This document shows positions 9,855-21,194 of a stretch of 64,000 nucleotides of DNA, one piece after another. The stretch comes from Xanthostigma xanthostigma (Eukaryota; Arthropoda; Insecta; Raphidioptera; Raphidiidae): assembly GCA_963575645.1 (NCBI GenBank), contig OY754465.1, positions 55,823,901 to 55,887,900 on the forward strand, given 5' to 3'. The notes below the pieces were generated by a model. It had not been told where the DNA came from and ran no database searches. It was given only the letters and a program-made list of their open reading frames with translations. The position numbers and the translations under genes were made by a program. Within the stretch, counting starts at the first letter, position 1, and every line of letters begins with the position of its first letter.

Positions 9855-11215
9855 CGGCAGATATCATCAACCGATTGAGATGAAAATTTGTATACACGTT
9901 TAGTTTGAATGACAATGCATGGTTAGCTGTATGACGTCACTCTAAATCCAATATGGCGGACTTCTAAAGATGGCGGAAATGCCTTCGGTAATTTTGAAGC
10001 AGATATCATCAACCGATTGAGATGAAAATTTGTATACAGGTTTAGTTTGAATGACAATGCATTGTTAGCTGTGTGACGTCACTCTAAATCAAATATGGCG
10101 AACTTCTAAAGATGGCGGACTAATTTTATTATGCTTTCCTACAATATGGGTATCAAATGAAAGGGCTTGCTGAGAATAACTCGAAAAATAAAGTGACGTC
10201 ACTCTAAATCCAATATGGCGGACTTCTAAAGATGGCGGACTAATTTTATTATGCTTTCCTACAATATGGGTATCAAATGAAAGGGCTTGCTGAGAATAAC
10301 TCGAAAAATATAGTGACGTCACTCTAAATCCAATATGGCGGACTTCTAAAGATGGCGGACTAATTTTATTATGCTTTCCTACAATATGGGTATCAAATGA
10401 AAGGGCTTGCTGAGAATAACTCGAAAAATATAGTGACGTCACTCTAAATCCAATATGGCGGACTTCTAAAGATGGCGGACTAATTTTATTATGCTTTCCT
10501 ACAATATGGGTATCAAATGAAAGGGCTTGCTGAGAATAGCCCGAAAAATAAAGTGACGTCACTCTAAATCCAATATGGCGGACTTTTAAAGATGGCGGAC
10601 TAATTTTATTATGCTTTCCTACAATATGGGTATCAAATGAAAGGGCTTGCTGAGAATAACTCGAAAAATAAAGTGACGTTACACTAAATCCAATATGGCG
10701 GACTTCTAAAGATGGCGGACTAATTTTATTATGCTTTCTTACAATATGGGTTTCAAATGAAAGGGCTTGCTGGGAATAACTCGAAAAATATAGTGACGTC
10801 ACTCTAATTCCAATATGGCGGACTTCTAAAGATGGCGGACTAATTTTATTATGCTTTCCTATAATATGGGTATCAAATGAAAGGGCTTGCTGAGAATAAC
10901 TCGAAAAATAAAGTGACGGCACTCTAAATCCAATATGGCGGAATTCTAAAGATGGCGGACTAATTTTATTATGCTTTCCTACAATATGGGTATCAAATGA
11001 AAGGGCTTGCTGAGAATAACTCGAAAAATAAAGTGACGTCACTCTTAATCCAATATGGCGGACTTCTAAAGATGGCGGACTAATTTTATTATACTTTCCT
11101 ACAATATGGGTATCAAATGAAAGGGCTTGCTGAGAATAACTCGAAAAATAAAGTGACTTTAGTTTAAATCCAATATGGCGGACTTCTAAAGATGGCGGAC
11201 TAAGTTTTTGACGTC
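9855..11215. repeat. 120-bp tandem array 1 with duplicated head
   Basis: A head sequence with GCAGATATCATCAACCGATTG occurs twice (9849-10072). It is followed by about 9.4 units of exactly 120 bp from 10073. Each unit holds a palindromic TGACGTCA in most copies, then CCAATATGGCGG and AAGATGGCGGAC, then TCAAATGAAAGGGCTTGC. Units differ by a few substitutions and no length changes. Because 120 is a multiple of three, a stop-free frame runs along the minus strand; I treat it as non-coding. A sister array lies at 40165-41180. Confidence 0.9.
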
Positions 11216-11242
11216 AAGAGGGGTTTAAAAAAAAAAGTTTTT

Positions 11243-11431
11243 GACGTGATAACGTCTTATAAATTGATGAAACACCAGCTGCACGCACGAAAAAGTGTAA
11301 CGTTCCGTAACATTCCGCCTGACCCTGTGCGTGCAAGCGAGAGCGCAGTAATGTATTATTAAATATGATATTGAGCGGAATACGTTATCACGTAAAACTA
11401 TCGTCCGTAAACCGACTTTACAGACAACCAA
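11243..11431 (+). mobile_element. HINE-like element, short complete copy C
   Basis: GACGTGATAACGTC after TTTTT to CAGACAACCAA before TTTTTT, with the 3' foldable segment intact. It is an internal deletion derivative (189 bp) of the copy A type. It directly follows the 120-bp array, and its right flank (ATAACGGCTTATTATTCT) is family X sequence. Confidence 0.7.
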
Positions 11432-11437
11432 TTTTTT

Positions 11438-12060
11438 ATAACGGCTTATTATTCTGCATATTTTACTAGAAATTTTTGTAATTTTTTTTGGGGATAATCG
11501 GCGCATGCGCAAAAGATATTATATGCTATGATGTTTTTTATATAATAATAGTAAACTTTTCATAAATGATTATTATTCTATATGTTTTACAAGAAAGTTT
11601 TGTAATTTATTTTTCGGGAAAATCGGCGCATGCGCAACAGAGAAAGAAGTACCTACCTTTCAATGTTGTTTTTTTATAATTATGATATACTTACATGTCA
11701 TAACAGTTTATTAGCCTGTATATTTTTAGAAGATAGTCATGAAAAAATGTGTTTTTCTAAATTTGTACTTAGTTTCAGAAATATTTTGAAAATAAAAAAA
11801 ATCTAATGTTAGTTTGTTCCGTAGATGTTAGTTAGGTATTTGACAAGCATTCTTTGTTTATTTTTAACATCATAACGTGATAACATATAGAAAACCATGA
11901 ACACGAACAGCAAATTTTATAATGTTTAGTGGTAACTATACGCGTTACTATACGCGTTAACGGAAATTTTATTTTCTTTGTTATTATATGTCAAATGTCA
12001 ATATTATAATTTATTAGTTGGAAAGGCCCCATAATCTAATTGCTGCAATTTGTTCGACTA
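11438..12060. repeat. family X repeat, diverged copy
   Basis: Shares ATCGGCGCATGCGC, CATAAATGATTATTATTCTA and AAATTTTATTTTCTTTGTTA with copies at 37024-37690 and 52321-52965. The ATCGGCGCATGCGC segment occurs twice (about 11495 and 11622), so the copy is internally duplicated. No coding sequence. Confidence 0.6.
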
Positions 12061-12614
12061 GATTAAATTAACTAAAGCTTTGAAATTTCACACACATGCA
12101 AGTCTGGTGACAATGTATATATCCAATATGGCGGATGCCCCAAGATGACGGAATACCTTTTCCTTCTCAACCATCTTGAATAAAATAATCAAATAATTTT
12201 TATAATTTATTGTCATAATAGTTAAAATTTTGAAAGACTATAAAAACAAGAAAAATAAAATACTAATAAAAAGAAAGTTTTTATTGAAATGTACCAAAAA
12301 GAAAATATAATTTTTATAATTTAGGGTCACAATTATATTATTAATTGTGACTAATAAACGATCATAGAGTTTACAGCTAACGCTTTTATATTTATGAACC
12401 TAAATTAATTATTAATAAATTATTAAAATGATTTTTTCCTTTCTGTGTTTCAATACTTTCAACTGTTATTTTTTTATTAGATTAAGTTAATTAAATTATA
12501 TTATTAAGCTCAAAGTGTCGTTAAAAATATACATCAATTTTCGAACATAACGTTGGGGTATATTATGTAAAATTCGCGCCTTGTAATTCTTGAATTACTT
12601 GTGTCTTCAGACAA
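12060..12614. other. AT-rich, mostly unrecognised
   Basis: Contains one CCAATATGGCGG word (12123) related to the 120-bp array and, at 12545-12600, TCGCGCCTTGTAATTCTTG, which recurs at 41525. Otherwise no gene or terminus seen. Confidence 0.4.
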
Positions 12615-12859
12615 TATTTTTTTGCTTGCTTCTGAACTTGTAGCTTTGAGTAAATTCTATCAGATGTCGTTACATGTCACTAAAACTGTTTTTTTGAAAA
12701 AACACCGTAATTTTGTACAAAATATTTAATAAACACTGTCCTATAGCGTAAGTTGCACCAAGCAAGATCGATTTACAAAATTTCATTAAAATCGGTTCAG
12801 TGGTTTCGGAGAGTAGCGCGGCCAAAATTGTGACACCAGAATTTAATATATTATATAGA
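12615..12859 (-). mobile_element. Helitron 5' part, second family
   Basis: On the minus strand the segment starts TCTATATAATATATTAAATT and continues with GATTTTAATGAAATTTTG, CTTGCTTGGTGCAACTTACG and AAAGCTACAAGTTCAGAAGC, in the same order as the complete copy at 43888-44252. The 3' hairpin end is missing. Confidence 0.8.
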
Positions 12860-13254
12860 TATTATGGATTAGGAAAGTTAACGGTAATGAAAAAATTCAG
12901 TCATCAAAGACTAAATGGATAAATAAACGAAAAAAGTTCAAACATCACTCTATAAAAAGGCTAGAGGGGAAATTATTAGAAAATGCTCTCTCTATTGATA
13001 AAAATATTTGATCGAGATCAGCAAAGGCAAAGTACACCGATGGAAAATATATACGATATACCTACTACTGGTTAAAAACTCATTCGACGTGTAAATACAC
13101 TTCTGAACTCTCCAGCCGTCCGCCTGTTTCAGCGGCGTACGGCATTGGGTGAGGCACTGCCTCCTCTAATCTCTATGGGTTATGTGCAACTCGCTGGGTG
13201 GCGCCAACTGACAGTTCTGTTTAAAAATAGTCGTAATTTCATTTATGCCCATAT

Positions 13255-13520
13255 TCACTGAACACTATTAAAGACAGAAGTTACTAATCTTGGAACAAAT
13301 TTATTCGTTAAAATAAAATTTACTTGCAATTCACCAAGTAAATTATCAGGTAGAAAAGTTGGTTAAAGAATAAATATACACTGCACTATACCTCTTGCTC
13401 TTTTTGTTGAATATTTTGACGTTCACCCAAAAATCCGACCGATGGCGTTAGTGTAAGCGTTGCACAAAATATGTTTTATCCTAATCCAATTGCACACAAA
13501 ACTTCCACTAGATCTAGAAG
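13255..13520 (-). repeat. family Q repeat, partial copy
   Basis: Matches 54525-54790 (same orientation) and the inverse of 21530-21785: AACACTATTAAAGA, CAAATTTATTCGTTA, TTTTGACGTTCACCCAAAAA and GATGGCGTTAGTGTAA. It breaks off shortly before the Helitron that starts at 13550. Family unknown. Confidence 0.75.
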
Positions 13521-13549
13521 AAGATCTAGCGACAAGCTTTTATATCATA

Positions 13550-14263
13550 TTAGCGGTCCCGCCCGGTTTCACCCGGGTGCAAAAGAAAGAATGGGGAAGA
13601 AAGGGACATGAGTACGCACATTCATCTTAGTTTACCGAGATGAATGTTGCGTCCAAACATCATAATGATCGGCGTTACCGTTCAAAGGTTTCTGTCGTTA
13701 AAAAGCAGTATTTATACTTTTTTTAAGTAATAAATTTCTTTTAATATAATAAATATTTAATTGAAAACACTGTAGGAAAATTATTTTTCAGTTTTCAAAT
13801 GAGCTATTAATTAGATTTATTTAATTTTAATTAATCGTAATAAAATTTTAAAAAATTGAAATGTAAACCTTAGAAGAAAGCAATGTAGAAAATAAAAAAA
13901 AAATAAAATATATTCGCCGACGTGGGGCTTGGACCCTAGAGCCTGGCATTATGAGTCTTACACTCTACCGACTGAGCTATCCGGGCTTGTATTCTATACG
14001 CGCTAATATTGCAGCATTTAGTTAAGGCATTTCACCTGATAATATTTGTCGGGCGGACTAATTTTGAGACACATCTTGCAAAATTTTTCATTTATGTTCT
14101 GCTCCAATTCGTCGTAGCGTAATATTATATAGCCTATAGCTTTCCTCGATAAATGGGCTATCCAACAAACATTTTTTTTTTCAATTCGAACCAGTAGTTT
14201 CTGAGATTAGCGCGTTCAAACAAACAAACAAACAAACTCTTCAGCTTTATATATTAGTATAGA
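13550..14263 (-). mobile_element. Helitron, both termini present, interrupted
   Basis: On the minus strand it starts TCTATACTAATATATAAAG (14263) and ends with hairpin CACCCGGGTG and CTAA (13550), flanked by A and T as Helitrons are. The middle, about 13697-14048, is foreign DNA with a tRNA-like head. Without the insert it is about 360 bp. No Rep/helicase; non-autonomous. Confidence 0.85.
13697..14048 (-). mobile_element. tRNA-derived SINE inside the Helitron
   Basis: The minus-strand segment 13914-13987 reads GCCCGGATAGCTCAGTCGG (box A region) and GGTCCAAGCCCCACG (box B region), most like insect tRNA-Lys, with CAT in the anticodon position. The anticodon and T stems are imperfect and the acceptor stem does not close, so it is not a functional tRNA. 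The Helitron sequence resumes on both sides, near CGACA words that may be a target duplication. An AT-rich tail follows. Limits are approximate. Confidence 0.65.
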
Positions 14264-14269
14264 TAAATT

Positions 14270-14985
14270 GTATAATGTAATGAATGATTGAGTTTGATTT
14301 AATTTAAAGCTTATTTTCTTCTCTTTTGTGCATTTAAATAAAAGCTTGTTTTTAAAAATATTTTTTTTACTAGGTATTAATTTTATTTAATTTTTATTTC
14401 GTTTTTAGCGTGCTTTATTAAAAGTGCGATTTGCATCCGGACGAAAGCTACTATATTGTATTGTCATCGGAACTGCATACGCATGCACAATGTCAGCTCA
14501 ATCGGAAACCGAGAAGTGGGTCAAATTTAACTTGTAAGATTTGATTTCAGACAGACAGACATCGGGACAGGTGGAACTAAATAAAAGTTTGTAAAAAGAG
14601 TTGACGCTTTTCACACTGTTACGTTTATTACACAAACGTGTAGGTAACCTTGGCCTTCACTGAGTTACTAATATACAGGTATGGTTTTTTAAAAACCGAA
14701 CACCCTTTTATTTCTTAGAGGAAGGGTTTTCGAAAACGAAGTTTCGGACAAAAGTTACAGGGAATCAAGGGGGAAGAACAGTGATGTAGTTTTTTTTTTA
14801 GTTTGGTGGAGGTGTCTCCAAAATATCAAGGTCACCTACACTTTCTTAAATACGACCCTGTATTTTTTTCTAGATTTATTGTTCTTTGGGTCAAAGAGAT
14901 CAACTCTTGTACCAAACATTTTTGGATTTGATGCCATCGTGAACCGCTGTTTGATTCTCAATTCATCCCGTTTCCTATTTTAGTG
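14270..14985. other. no gene; possible LINE tail at 14440-14600
   Basis: The segment with TCAGCTCAATCGGAAACC, GAAGTGGGTCAAATTTAACT and CTAAATAAAAG is shared with 37960-38085 and resembles 3' ends of insect non-LTR elements. The rest is unrecognised. Confidence 0.4.
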
Positions 14986-14989
14986 GATT

Positions 14990-15043
14990 ATGTGAGTCGG
15001 AAAACCCCTGAAAAAGTTTTTCCGACTCACACAATCCACTAAT
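14990..15043. repeat. short perfect-arm hairpin
   Basis: TTAGTGGATTATGTGAGTCG and its complement CGACTCACACAATCCACTAA (one mismatch) flank a short A/C-rich loop. The stem is about 24 bp. It lies alone and no second copy was seen in the window. Confidence 0.7.
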
Positions 15044-15769
15044 TTGAGAGTTCATTAAATTTAGTTATAACAGACCCATTTTTCTACCAAAAAAATCCAA
15101 CGCACCGTCACTGCAAATCATAAAATGTGAATAAAAAGTCAGTAGGTACGTAGCCCCTACTTGACATGAGGAGAATCACTATGACGCTCTTGTTGTATTT
15201 TTAGATTATCCTCGTTTTGGCTGAAATTCGTGTGATAAAAAAAAAGTTTCCAACAGTGTGTTGTTTCATGTGAATACGAAAATGGAGAATTGATAAAATA
15301 TTCCTCGCAATTCATTATAATTTTATACGTTTTTATTTGCGTTTTCGTATTAACGGTAATACTCAAAAATAAATATTTTTATTACGAATTTTATATTTAT
15401 GGATCTGCGAATTAATGTTATGGATTATGACGTCAAAAAATAGCATATATTTTTTACTCAACAATACTTAAGGTTCAGCCGGCAGTAATAAAAACAAGGT
15501 TCAGTATTATTTTAACGAATAATATATCAAACGACAATGTCGCCATATTTTTTTAGAAGACTGTATACATACACATAAAAAATAGTAGTCTATTGCAACA
15601 AATTATTATTTAATGTACGAGTTGTGACATTATGTACAAACGAGCGATCAGCGAGTTTTAACAGTCACGTGAGTCATAAAAGCATTACAATCGTGAAGTA
15701 TACCTATGTACTGCAGTTTTTGTACGTACCTCTTATAAAATAGCTGATTTTCACTTCATAATCTACTAA

Positions 15770-16172
15770 TGACTGGTAATTGCTCGTATTCCTGTCGGGA
15801 GAAGACACTATGACTAATTTGTAATGACTTAACCTCTATCACTTGGGAGTCGGAAATGCGTCATTTTCGAGAAAATCTATTTCGGTTATTTTGACAAAAA
15901 TCCGAATTTCAGTAGTGAAAAATAAAAAAAAAAAAATATTCTCACAATTTGGCCTGAATTTTTGTGTGATCCGATAAAAATTATAAACCATGAAATTTAT
16001 TGTTAGATTTTATGCTGTGTTAAAACTTACAATACATAAAAAAAATAAAATAAAAATTCTTCACAGAAGTGTCATTATCATAAAAAATGACGCATACCAA
16101 GTGATAAGGTTAAATAATTCCAAATTAGTCATAGTTTCTTCTCCAGCATGGAATACGAGCAATTACCGGTCA
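15770..16172. mobile_element. MITE with about 95-bp inverted repeats
   Basis: The ends TGACTGGTAATTGCTCG and CGAGCAATTACCGGTCA are inverted, and similarity continues inward for about 95 bp (GACTAATTTG/CAAATTAGTC, TGCGTCATTTT/AAAATGACGCA). A second copy is at 46488-46902, with its centre in the opposite orientation. No coding capacity, and the target duplication is not clear. Confidence 0.8.
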
Positions 16173-16179
16173 CACTGTA

Positions 16180-16730
16180 TGTTCGTGATAGTCCGAATAA
16201 GATTTTTGGGGAACGAAAAACTGGAATAGTTGCTCGGAATACGGTGGAGCCGAAGGCTCTACTACTGTTTCACTGCCGTGTTTCGTCTTAATCGCGTGCC
16301 AACCCGCGGGAAATGGCTATTATTAATAAATACATATTACAACGCCCCATAAATACGGCTATTATTCTATAATAATCTATCTTTTACAGGTAATCCACAA
16401 ATCCGGGCGAAGTCGGGCCAGCTAAGCCACTAATAAGTATATATTTACGTATATCTGACAGGTCAGGTCATATTGGAATGTATTTAGATTGTTTACAAAG
16501 AAAAAGTCTACTTCGCTGTCTCTGTTGCTCATATATGGATTTAAACGGCGAGGAGAAACGTTGCACAAGCAATTAAAACAAAATCTTCGTAATTACAGTG
16601 CGCTTGGCTAAAGAAAACCGGTAGGGAAAGGGCGAGAAGTCGCTGATTATGTCCCTTATTGCATAGAAGCGGTTCCAGGATCATTACCTTTTATTAATAA
16701 AATTTGCCGAAAAAAAAAACAATTTTTTTT
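16180..16730. other. no recognisable gene
   Basis: No family motif. The right end holds an A9 run and a T9 run that form a small hairpin against the tRNA-like segment that follows. Confidence 0.4.
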
Positions 16731-16732
16731 TC

Positions 16733-16824
16733 GGCGTGGACGGGAATCGAACCCACGATCCGTGATTCCGAGAGTTGACGTCAGCGAAGATCCGTGCCTT
16801 AGACCGCACGGCTAACCACTGTAG
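16733..16824 (-). repeat. tRNA-Leu/Ser-like SINE head
   Basis: Minus strand: TGGTTAGCCGTGCGGTCTAA (box A) and GTGGGTTCGATTCCCGTCC (box B) are separated by a long, partly paired stretch, as in class II tRNAs, giving 92 nt instead of about 75. ACGGATC is repeated. I read it as a tRNA-derived SINE head rather than a working tRNA. Upstream on the minus strand is a GTTT-type simple repeat. Confidence 0.6.
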
Positions 16825-17490
16825 TTACAGTGCTGGCATATTATACTACAGTAATAAACCACTTGCTGTAGTCCAAACGAAGGTTACAAACAAACAAACA
16901 AACATACATACATTCATACAAACTTACAAGTGAAGTTAATATAAAGCGTGTAATAAAACGCATGTGCCCTCTTCTGCAATAAGGTCATGGTACATTCCAT
17001 AGACCAGTCTTCTTTTAAAGTTCGTACAGTAATGGTGACGTATTACACACCCGAGCCGGCTCTGTCGCGCGACGCTGTGAAGACGTTTCTCCTTAACCTG
17101 CTCGAACGGCATCTCCCTCGTCTCCGGTATATAATTCGACACATTACCACTGTAGCCAAGCCATCTTTTGTTTAAAACAGTGGGATATTGTTCCCCATTG
17201 TAATTATAACCTTATAGCTGCCTGTGTCGCGGGCAAACTCGAGTGCTCTTATAAGCTCGAAGTTCTAAAAGAATGATACTTCAGCAACTAAGTATTGTAC
17301 TTAAAAATATATTGCACATAAATACATAGTTATACCATTGTGTCCTTTTGGAATCGTAACGTAGTAAACTGTATGTACCCAATATTGATGTAAGTAAGTA
17401 AGTAAATTTATTGTATCATTGGTGGGCAAGCCCACATAGATAAAGTCAAGAAAAAAATGTACATACAGTATTAAAGTAAGTATTACAGCC
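16825..17490. other. retroelement-like debris
   Basis: Includes a CAAA repeat (16887-16903), a CATA run, TTAATATAAAGCGTG (also at 48866 and near 48470 inverted) and a GTAA repeat (17391-17405), typical of 3' tails of insect retroelements. No intact gene. Confidence 0.45.
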
Positions 17491-17493
17491 TTA

Positions 17494-18269
17494 TAGGCCC
17501 CACTCACGATCACACTTCATGCAACAGTTCAGTGTTCAAACTTATAGTTCAGTGAAGCATGATAATGTGTGGGACAAATAAACACTGAAGTCAAGCATGA
17601 ACTCATCAAATGCATCTTGATTTTTGAACGACTTCAGTGTTCAGTGTTCAAGTAAACTGTTGTGTGTGTGGGTGTTTTTCAGTTCAGTTTTTGGAGTTCT
17701 GTGTTTTGTACAACCAGAAGCCAAAAATCTCAATGTTGCTGCCTTTCTTGTGCAGAAATAGATTTTCACATATTTGTGTCCTGGTTCTTAATAAATAGGG
17801 TAACTAATTCCAGTAAATAATTGTAAGTTAATTAATTCATTCGTAAATAATTATTGCAATCAAGCGGCTCAAGATGTAATTCATTAATCAAATAAACATG
17901 ACTTCTTGAATCACGCATTTCTAATCAATTTTTCACCCATATTCTTCTTTTTTTTTCTTATTTCTCTGTTTTAAATACAATCCCATAGCTCTGAACAGCC
18001 AATCCTCACCATTTAAATTACTCATTTAGTTCTTATTAATGAACTATACTCTATAGTATAATATTATAGTGTGTATATAATATAATATATCTTATGTATC
18101 TATACTCGACGAGTGTATGCCAACAACTGAACCAAACTGAACACAAAAAATTTAAAAAACTGAGCAGTTTGCATGAACTGTGTGTGGTGCCAGTCAGTCT
18201 TTCGATTAATCTGTCCAACTTCACTGAACACTGAACTGTGGCATGAAGTTTGATCGTGAGTGGGGCCTA
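17494..18269. mobile_element. MITE, TIR AGGCCCCACTCACGATCA, TSD TTA
   Basis: The ends TAGGCCCCACTCACGATC and GATCGTGAGTGGGGCCTA are perfect inverted repeats, and TTA flanks both sides (17491-17493, 18270-18272). The word TTCAGTGTTCA and its complement recur many times inside both ends. The 3-bp TTA duplication fits PIF/Harbinger. No transposase frame recognised. Confidence 0.8.
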
Positions 18270-18272
18270 TTA

Positions 18273-19129
18273 CAGTATTAAAATCTAAAACAAATATATC
18301 GTGAAATACAATAGTTAAAATTTGTTAAAATTAATATTAAAAAATTCCTCAGTGGAATATACGCACTCTTTTATGCAAACTTCTTTTATTTTGTTCTTAA
18401 AATTTTTAAAATTTAATTGTCGTAGTGCAAGAGGCAAGCATTAAAAAATTTATAGCTTATGCATACATAGCTTCTGTCAGTCAGACCCAATCTCACCTTC
18501 GGTATGCGTGTATCCTTACGGTATTTTGTAAGGTAATTATGTTGATCGGAGTGTGTACTTTGACTGTTGCTTTTCGCAAAGAGCAAACAATCATAAATGT
18601 AACGAATGCTAATTTTAAGACAATCACGAATTCACGATATTCACTAATGCGAATAGTCAGTTTTCAAATCTGGCGTCCAAGATTAAATTTGACAGCTGAT
18701 TGGACGCGCAAGTCGCACGCACACATTTGTAGAGGTTCTCGGTACTAGAGGTTGATTATTATTAATACTAATTATCTTATGTTAAAGTAAAAGCTAATAA
18801 TAAAATAATAAGAAAACGTTTCTAATAAAAAAAGCTACGAAATTAATATTTTTTGTCTTATTTAATATTAAAAAAACAGATGATTTTTTCTGATATTAAT
18901 TTTCATTTGAATTTTGCGATTGCGAATGTCAAAAAATATGCGAATATTCGCGAATGGAGTACACTGGGTTATAAAAAAATTGATAAAATCGAAACAGAAA
19001 GTGGAAAAAATTTAAAAAGATAACGACTCGATAACAAAGTGAAATTGATACTTTTATTCAAAGAACATGGAGGATCATTAACCAAACCTCTTTTCGTGCA
19101 TATAGCCAAAGTTGCTGAGCACGTAATTT

Positions 19130-19168
<39 letters not shown>

Positions 19169-19840
19169 AACCAAACCTTATAAACAATGGACCAAATTTG
19201 AAAATGACATCAGATATCTTTAGCCGTATTTGGACGAAGTGGAACGTGAAAAGCAAGAAATTAAAAAGTGGAAAAATAGTCATTAACTTTGTAGTTCATT
19301 AATACTTGTTTTTCAAAATGTAATCATTTTCGAAATAAATATCACGAATGTCATTTCATGAATCTCGACTATTTCTCAGCTCCAAAACGTGTCTTTATTT
19401 ATGAGGCATTATGTAACCTAAACGAATGGACACAGCTGTACATAAAAAAAAAACTTGCAAGACTGTTCGTAATGAGAACGTTATCTTCTCTGAATTTAGA
19501 TCTATTTTTTATATTAAATTCAACAACGTTACCTCTAAAAACTCCAAAAACTTATACAAGTTTTTTGACGTCTAGCCGTTTGGTTATATACATGAATATA
19601 ACTGCATTATAATTGTTTGGTGCTTGCAAAATGTCTTGAAAAAAAAAATACCAATTCCGAAATTATTCTGGGACCACACAAATAATCGATTCAAATTCGT
19701 CCGCAACGCCCCTTTCTCTTACGTGTTCACTTGATTAAAAATAGGCATAATGACAGTATAAAAGGATCAAAGAATAAATGGTTCTGGAGAAAATATATGT
19801 TGAAAGGATTCTAAAAAATAGCTCAGTGTTATAAACATTA
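18273..19840. other. no convincing gene; includes A33 run
   Basis: The 107-codon frame at 18425-18748 has no recognisable domain. An uninterrupted run of about 33 A lies at 19134-19166 and may be a retroelement poly(A) tail. The rest is AT-rich and unassigned. Confidence 0.4.
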
Positions 19841-19848
19841 AGATTTTT

Positions 19849-20092
19849 AAGATGAAGGAAGGTTTTGGTTGAGGATCATAAAATAAGCTTTACCAGTGTT
19901 TCGCTAGTGGCCAACGTTTCGAAAAATTTATTTTCACTACTTGACCAGCTTGAGGCCCTGAAGATGAAAATAAATTTTTCGAAACGTTGGCCACTAGCGA
20001 AACACTGGTAAAGCTTATTTTATGATCCTCAACCAAAACCTTCCTTCATCTTAATATTCTATTGGATCAACACTACTACTGAAGACATCGAT
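19849..20092. mobile_element. insertion with perfect 88-bp palindrome, 12-bp direct repeats
   Basis: Arms 19849-19936 and 19965-20052 are exact inverse copies around a 28-nt spacer. The word ATTAAGATTTTT occurs immediately left (19837-19848) and right (20093-20104), as a target duplication would. The arm carries CGAAACGTTGGCCACTAGCG; with the spacer it makes CTGAAGA, a 5-bp hairpin and GAAAC. This arrangement recalls the ends of Penelope-like elements and the hammerhead core; that reading is inferred. Confidence 0.7.
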
Positions 20093-20269
20093 ATTAAGAT
20101 TTTTCATAAAATAAAAGTATAAAATTTTAGCTGAACCAACGAAAGACGTCATGCCTATGTAAATCAAGGAGAATATACACACTTGATGTACCTAAATAAT
20201 AATCACCGTGTCGCTTGAATTTTTGTTACGATCGTTCACTTCTACATCACTTAACTAATTAATTGATTT

Positions 20270-20725
20270 GTTGTTTATTCGCGGTTTTGTGATATTTTAA
20301 AACAATTATGTCGTAGGTTCGTAGGTTATTTTTGAGGTTAGTTAACTCGCAGCTTAAGAAATCCATACTATTGTCACTACTAAGTACCTACTCTTAGGAA
20401 AATATTTAATACAAATCATATCATTAGGTAAATTTACATACCTAACTGCGAAATACCTCTGCATGATAGCTCTACACCCATAAATACATTTAATGTCAGT
20501 TGTCACATAGGCGTGACGTCACAAGCGGACGCCATGATACCTACGAGTACGAGCGTTTTCGCGCTTAATTCAAAATAGTAAGATAAAAACGCAGTAATTT
20601 GCCTTGAAATTTAACTGATTGCTGAAATAATGTTTTTTTTTTCGAAAATAGTAGACGTGTACCTACATTATAGTACGAAATTTCAAAAACTGTCATCATG
20701 CATTTACCTGTGAAATTTATTTCAG
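20270..20725. repeat. dispersed repeat family Y, copy 1
   Basis: Shares with 47240-47670: TTATTTTTGAGGTTAGTTAA, AGCTCTACACCCATAAATAC, GGCGTGACGTCACAAGC and AGTAGACGTGTAC. No termini, coding sequence or target duplication recognised. Contains a GTGACGTCAC palindrome. Confidence 0.7.
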
Positions 20726-21194
20726 ATACCTTAGATTTACATGCCCTCAGTTTTTTTTTAAATAAATTAAAAATTCAGTTCATATTGTAATATCAGAAAA
20801 TTGTATTTCTCTCGTGGCCAATATATAATATACGGTCATTTTATTGTGCAAACAACACACATATTTAGTTGTTCCTAAACAGGCAAATCTAAAGTTTCTT
20901 AATATTAGTTATTAGGAAATGCGGTAGGACTTTGATAAATGTCAGTGAGTTGAACAAAGCTTTATAATATATATAGAAGTTTCAGAACTCGTCTTTCCGA
21001 ACTTAGGAGTACAGGGTTTCAGTTTCGAACTTCGCGGTGTATGGTTAATTAAAAATTCGAAAACATATATCTATGGATTATCGAAAACTTACGACCGATG
21101 CTTAAATAAGTAATTAAGTTCAACAAAGCTGTTAAACACATAAAAAGGCTAAATAAATAGTAAAAAAACATTTTCAAAAAACAAGCTTTTATTT

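Noticed and set aside
10089..11042. 317-codon minus-strand open frame
   Set aside because: It is the 120-bp satellite read through; 120 is divisible by three, so one stop-free unit makes a long frame. Substitutions show no protein-like pattern, and the same holds for the array at 40165.
10073..11215. CRISPR-like array
   Set aside because: Units are contiguous with no unique spacers, and the context is eukaryotic.
10073..11215. Centromeric or main satellite DNA
   Set aside because: Only 8-10 units per locus, with the same head sequence and transposon ends at both sites.
13914..13987. A functional tRNA-Met (CAT)
   Set aside because: The overall sequence is Lys-like, anticodon and T stems are mismatched and the acceptor stem does not close.
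16733..16824. A functional class II tRNA gene
   Set aside because: Length and stems do not fit and it is followed by repeat sequence; a SINE head is more likely.
18425..18748. 107-codon frame as a possible gene
   Set aside because: No domain, no splice or promoter context, and composition like the surrounding DNA.
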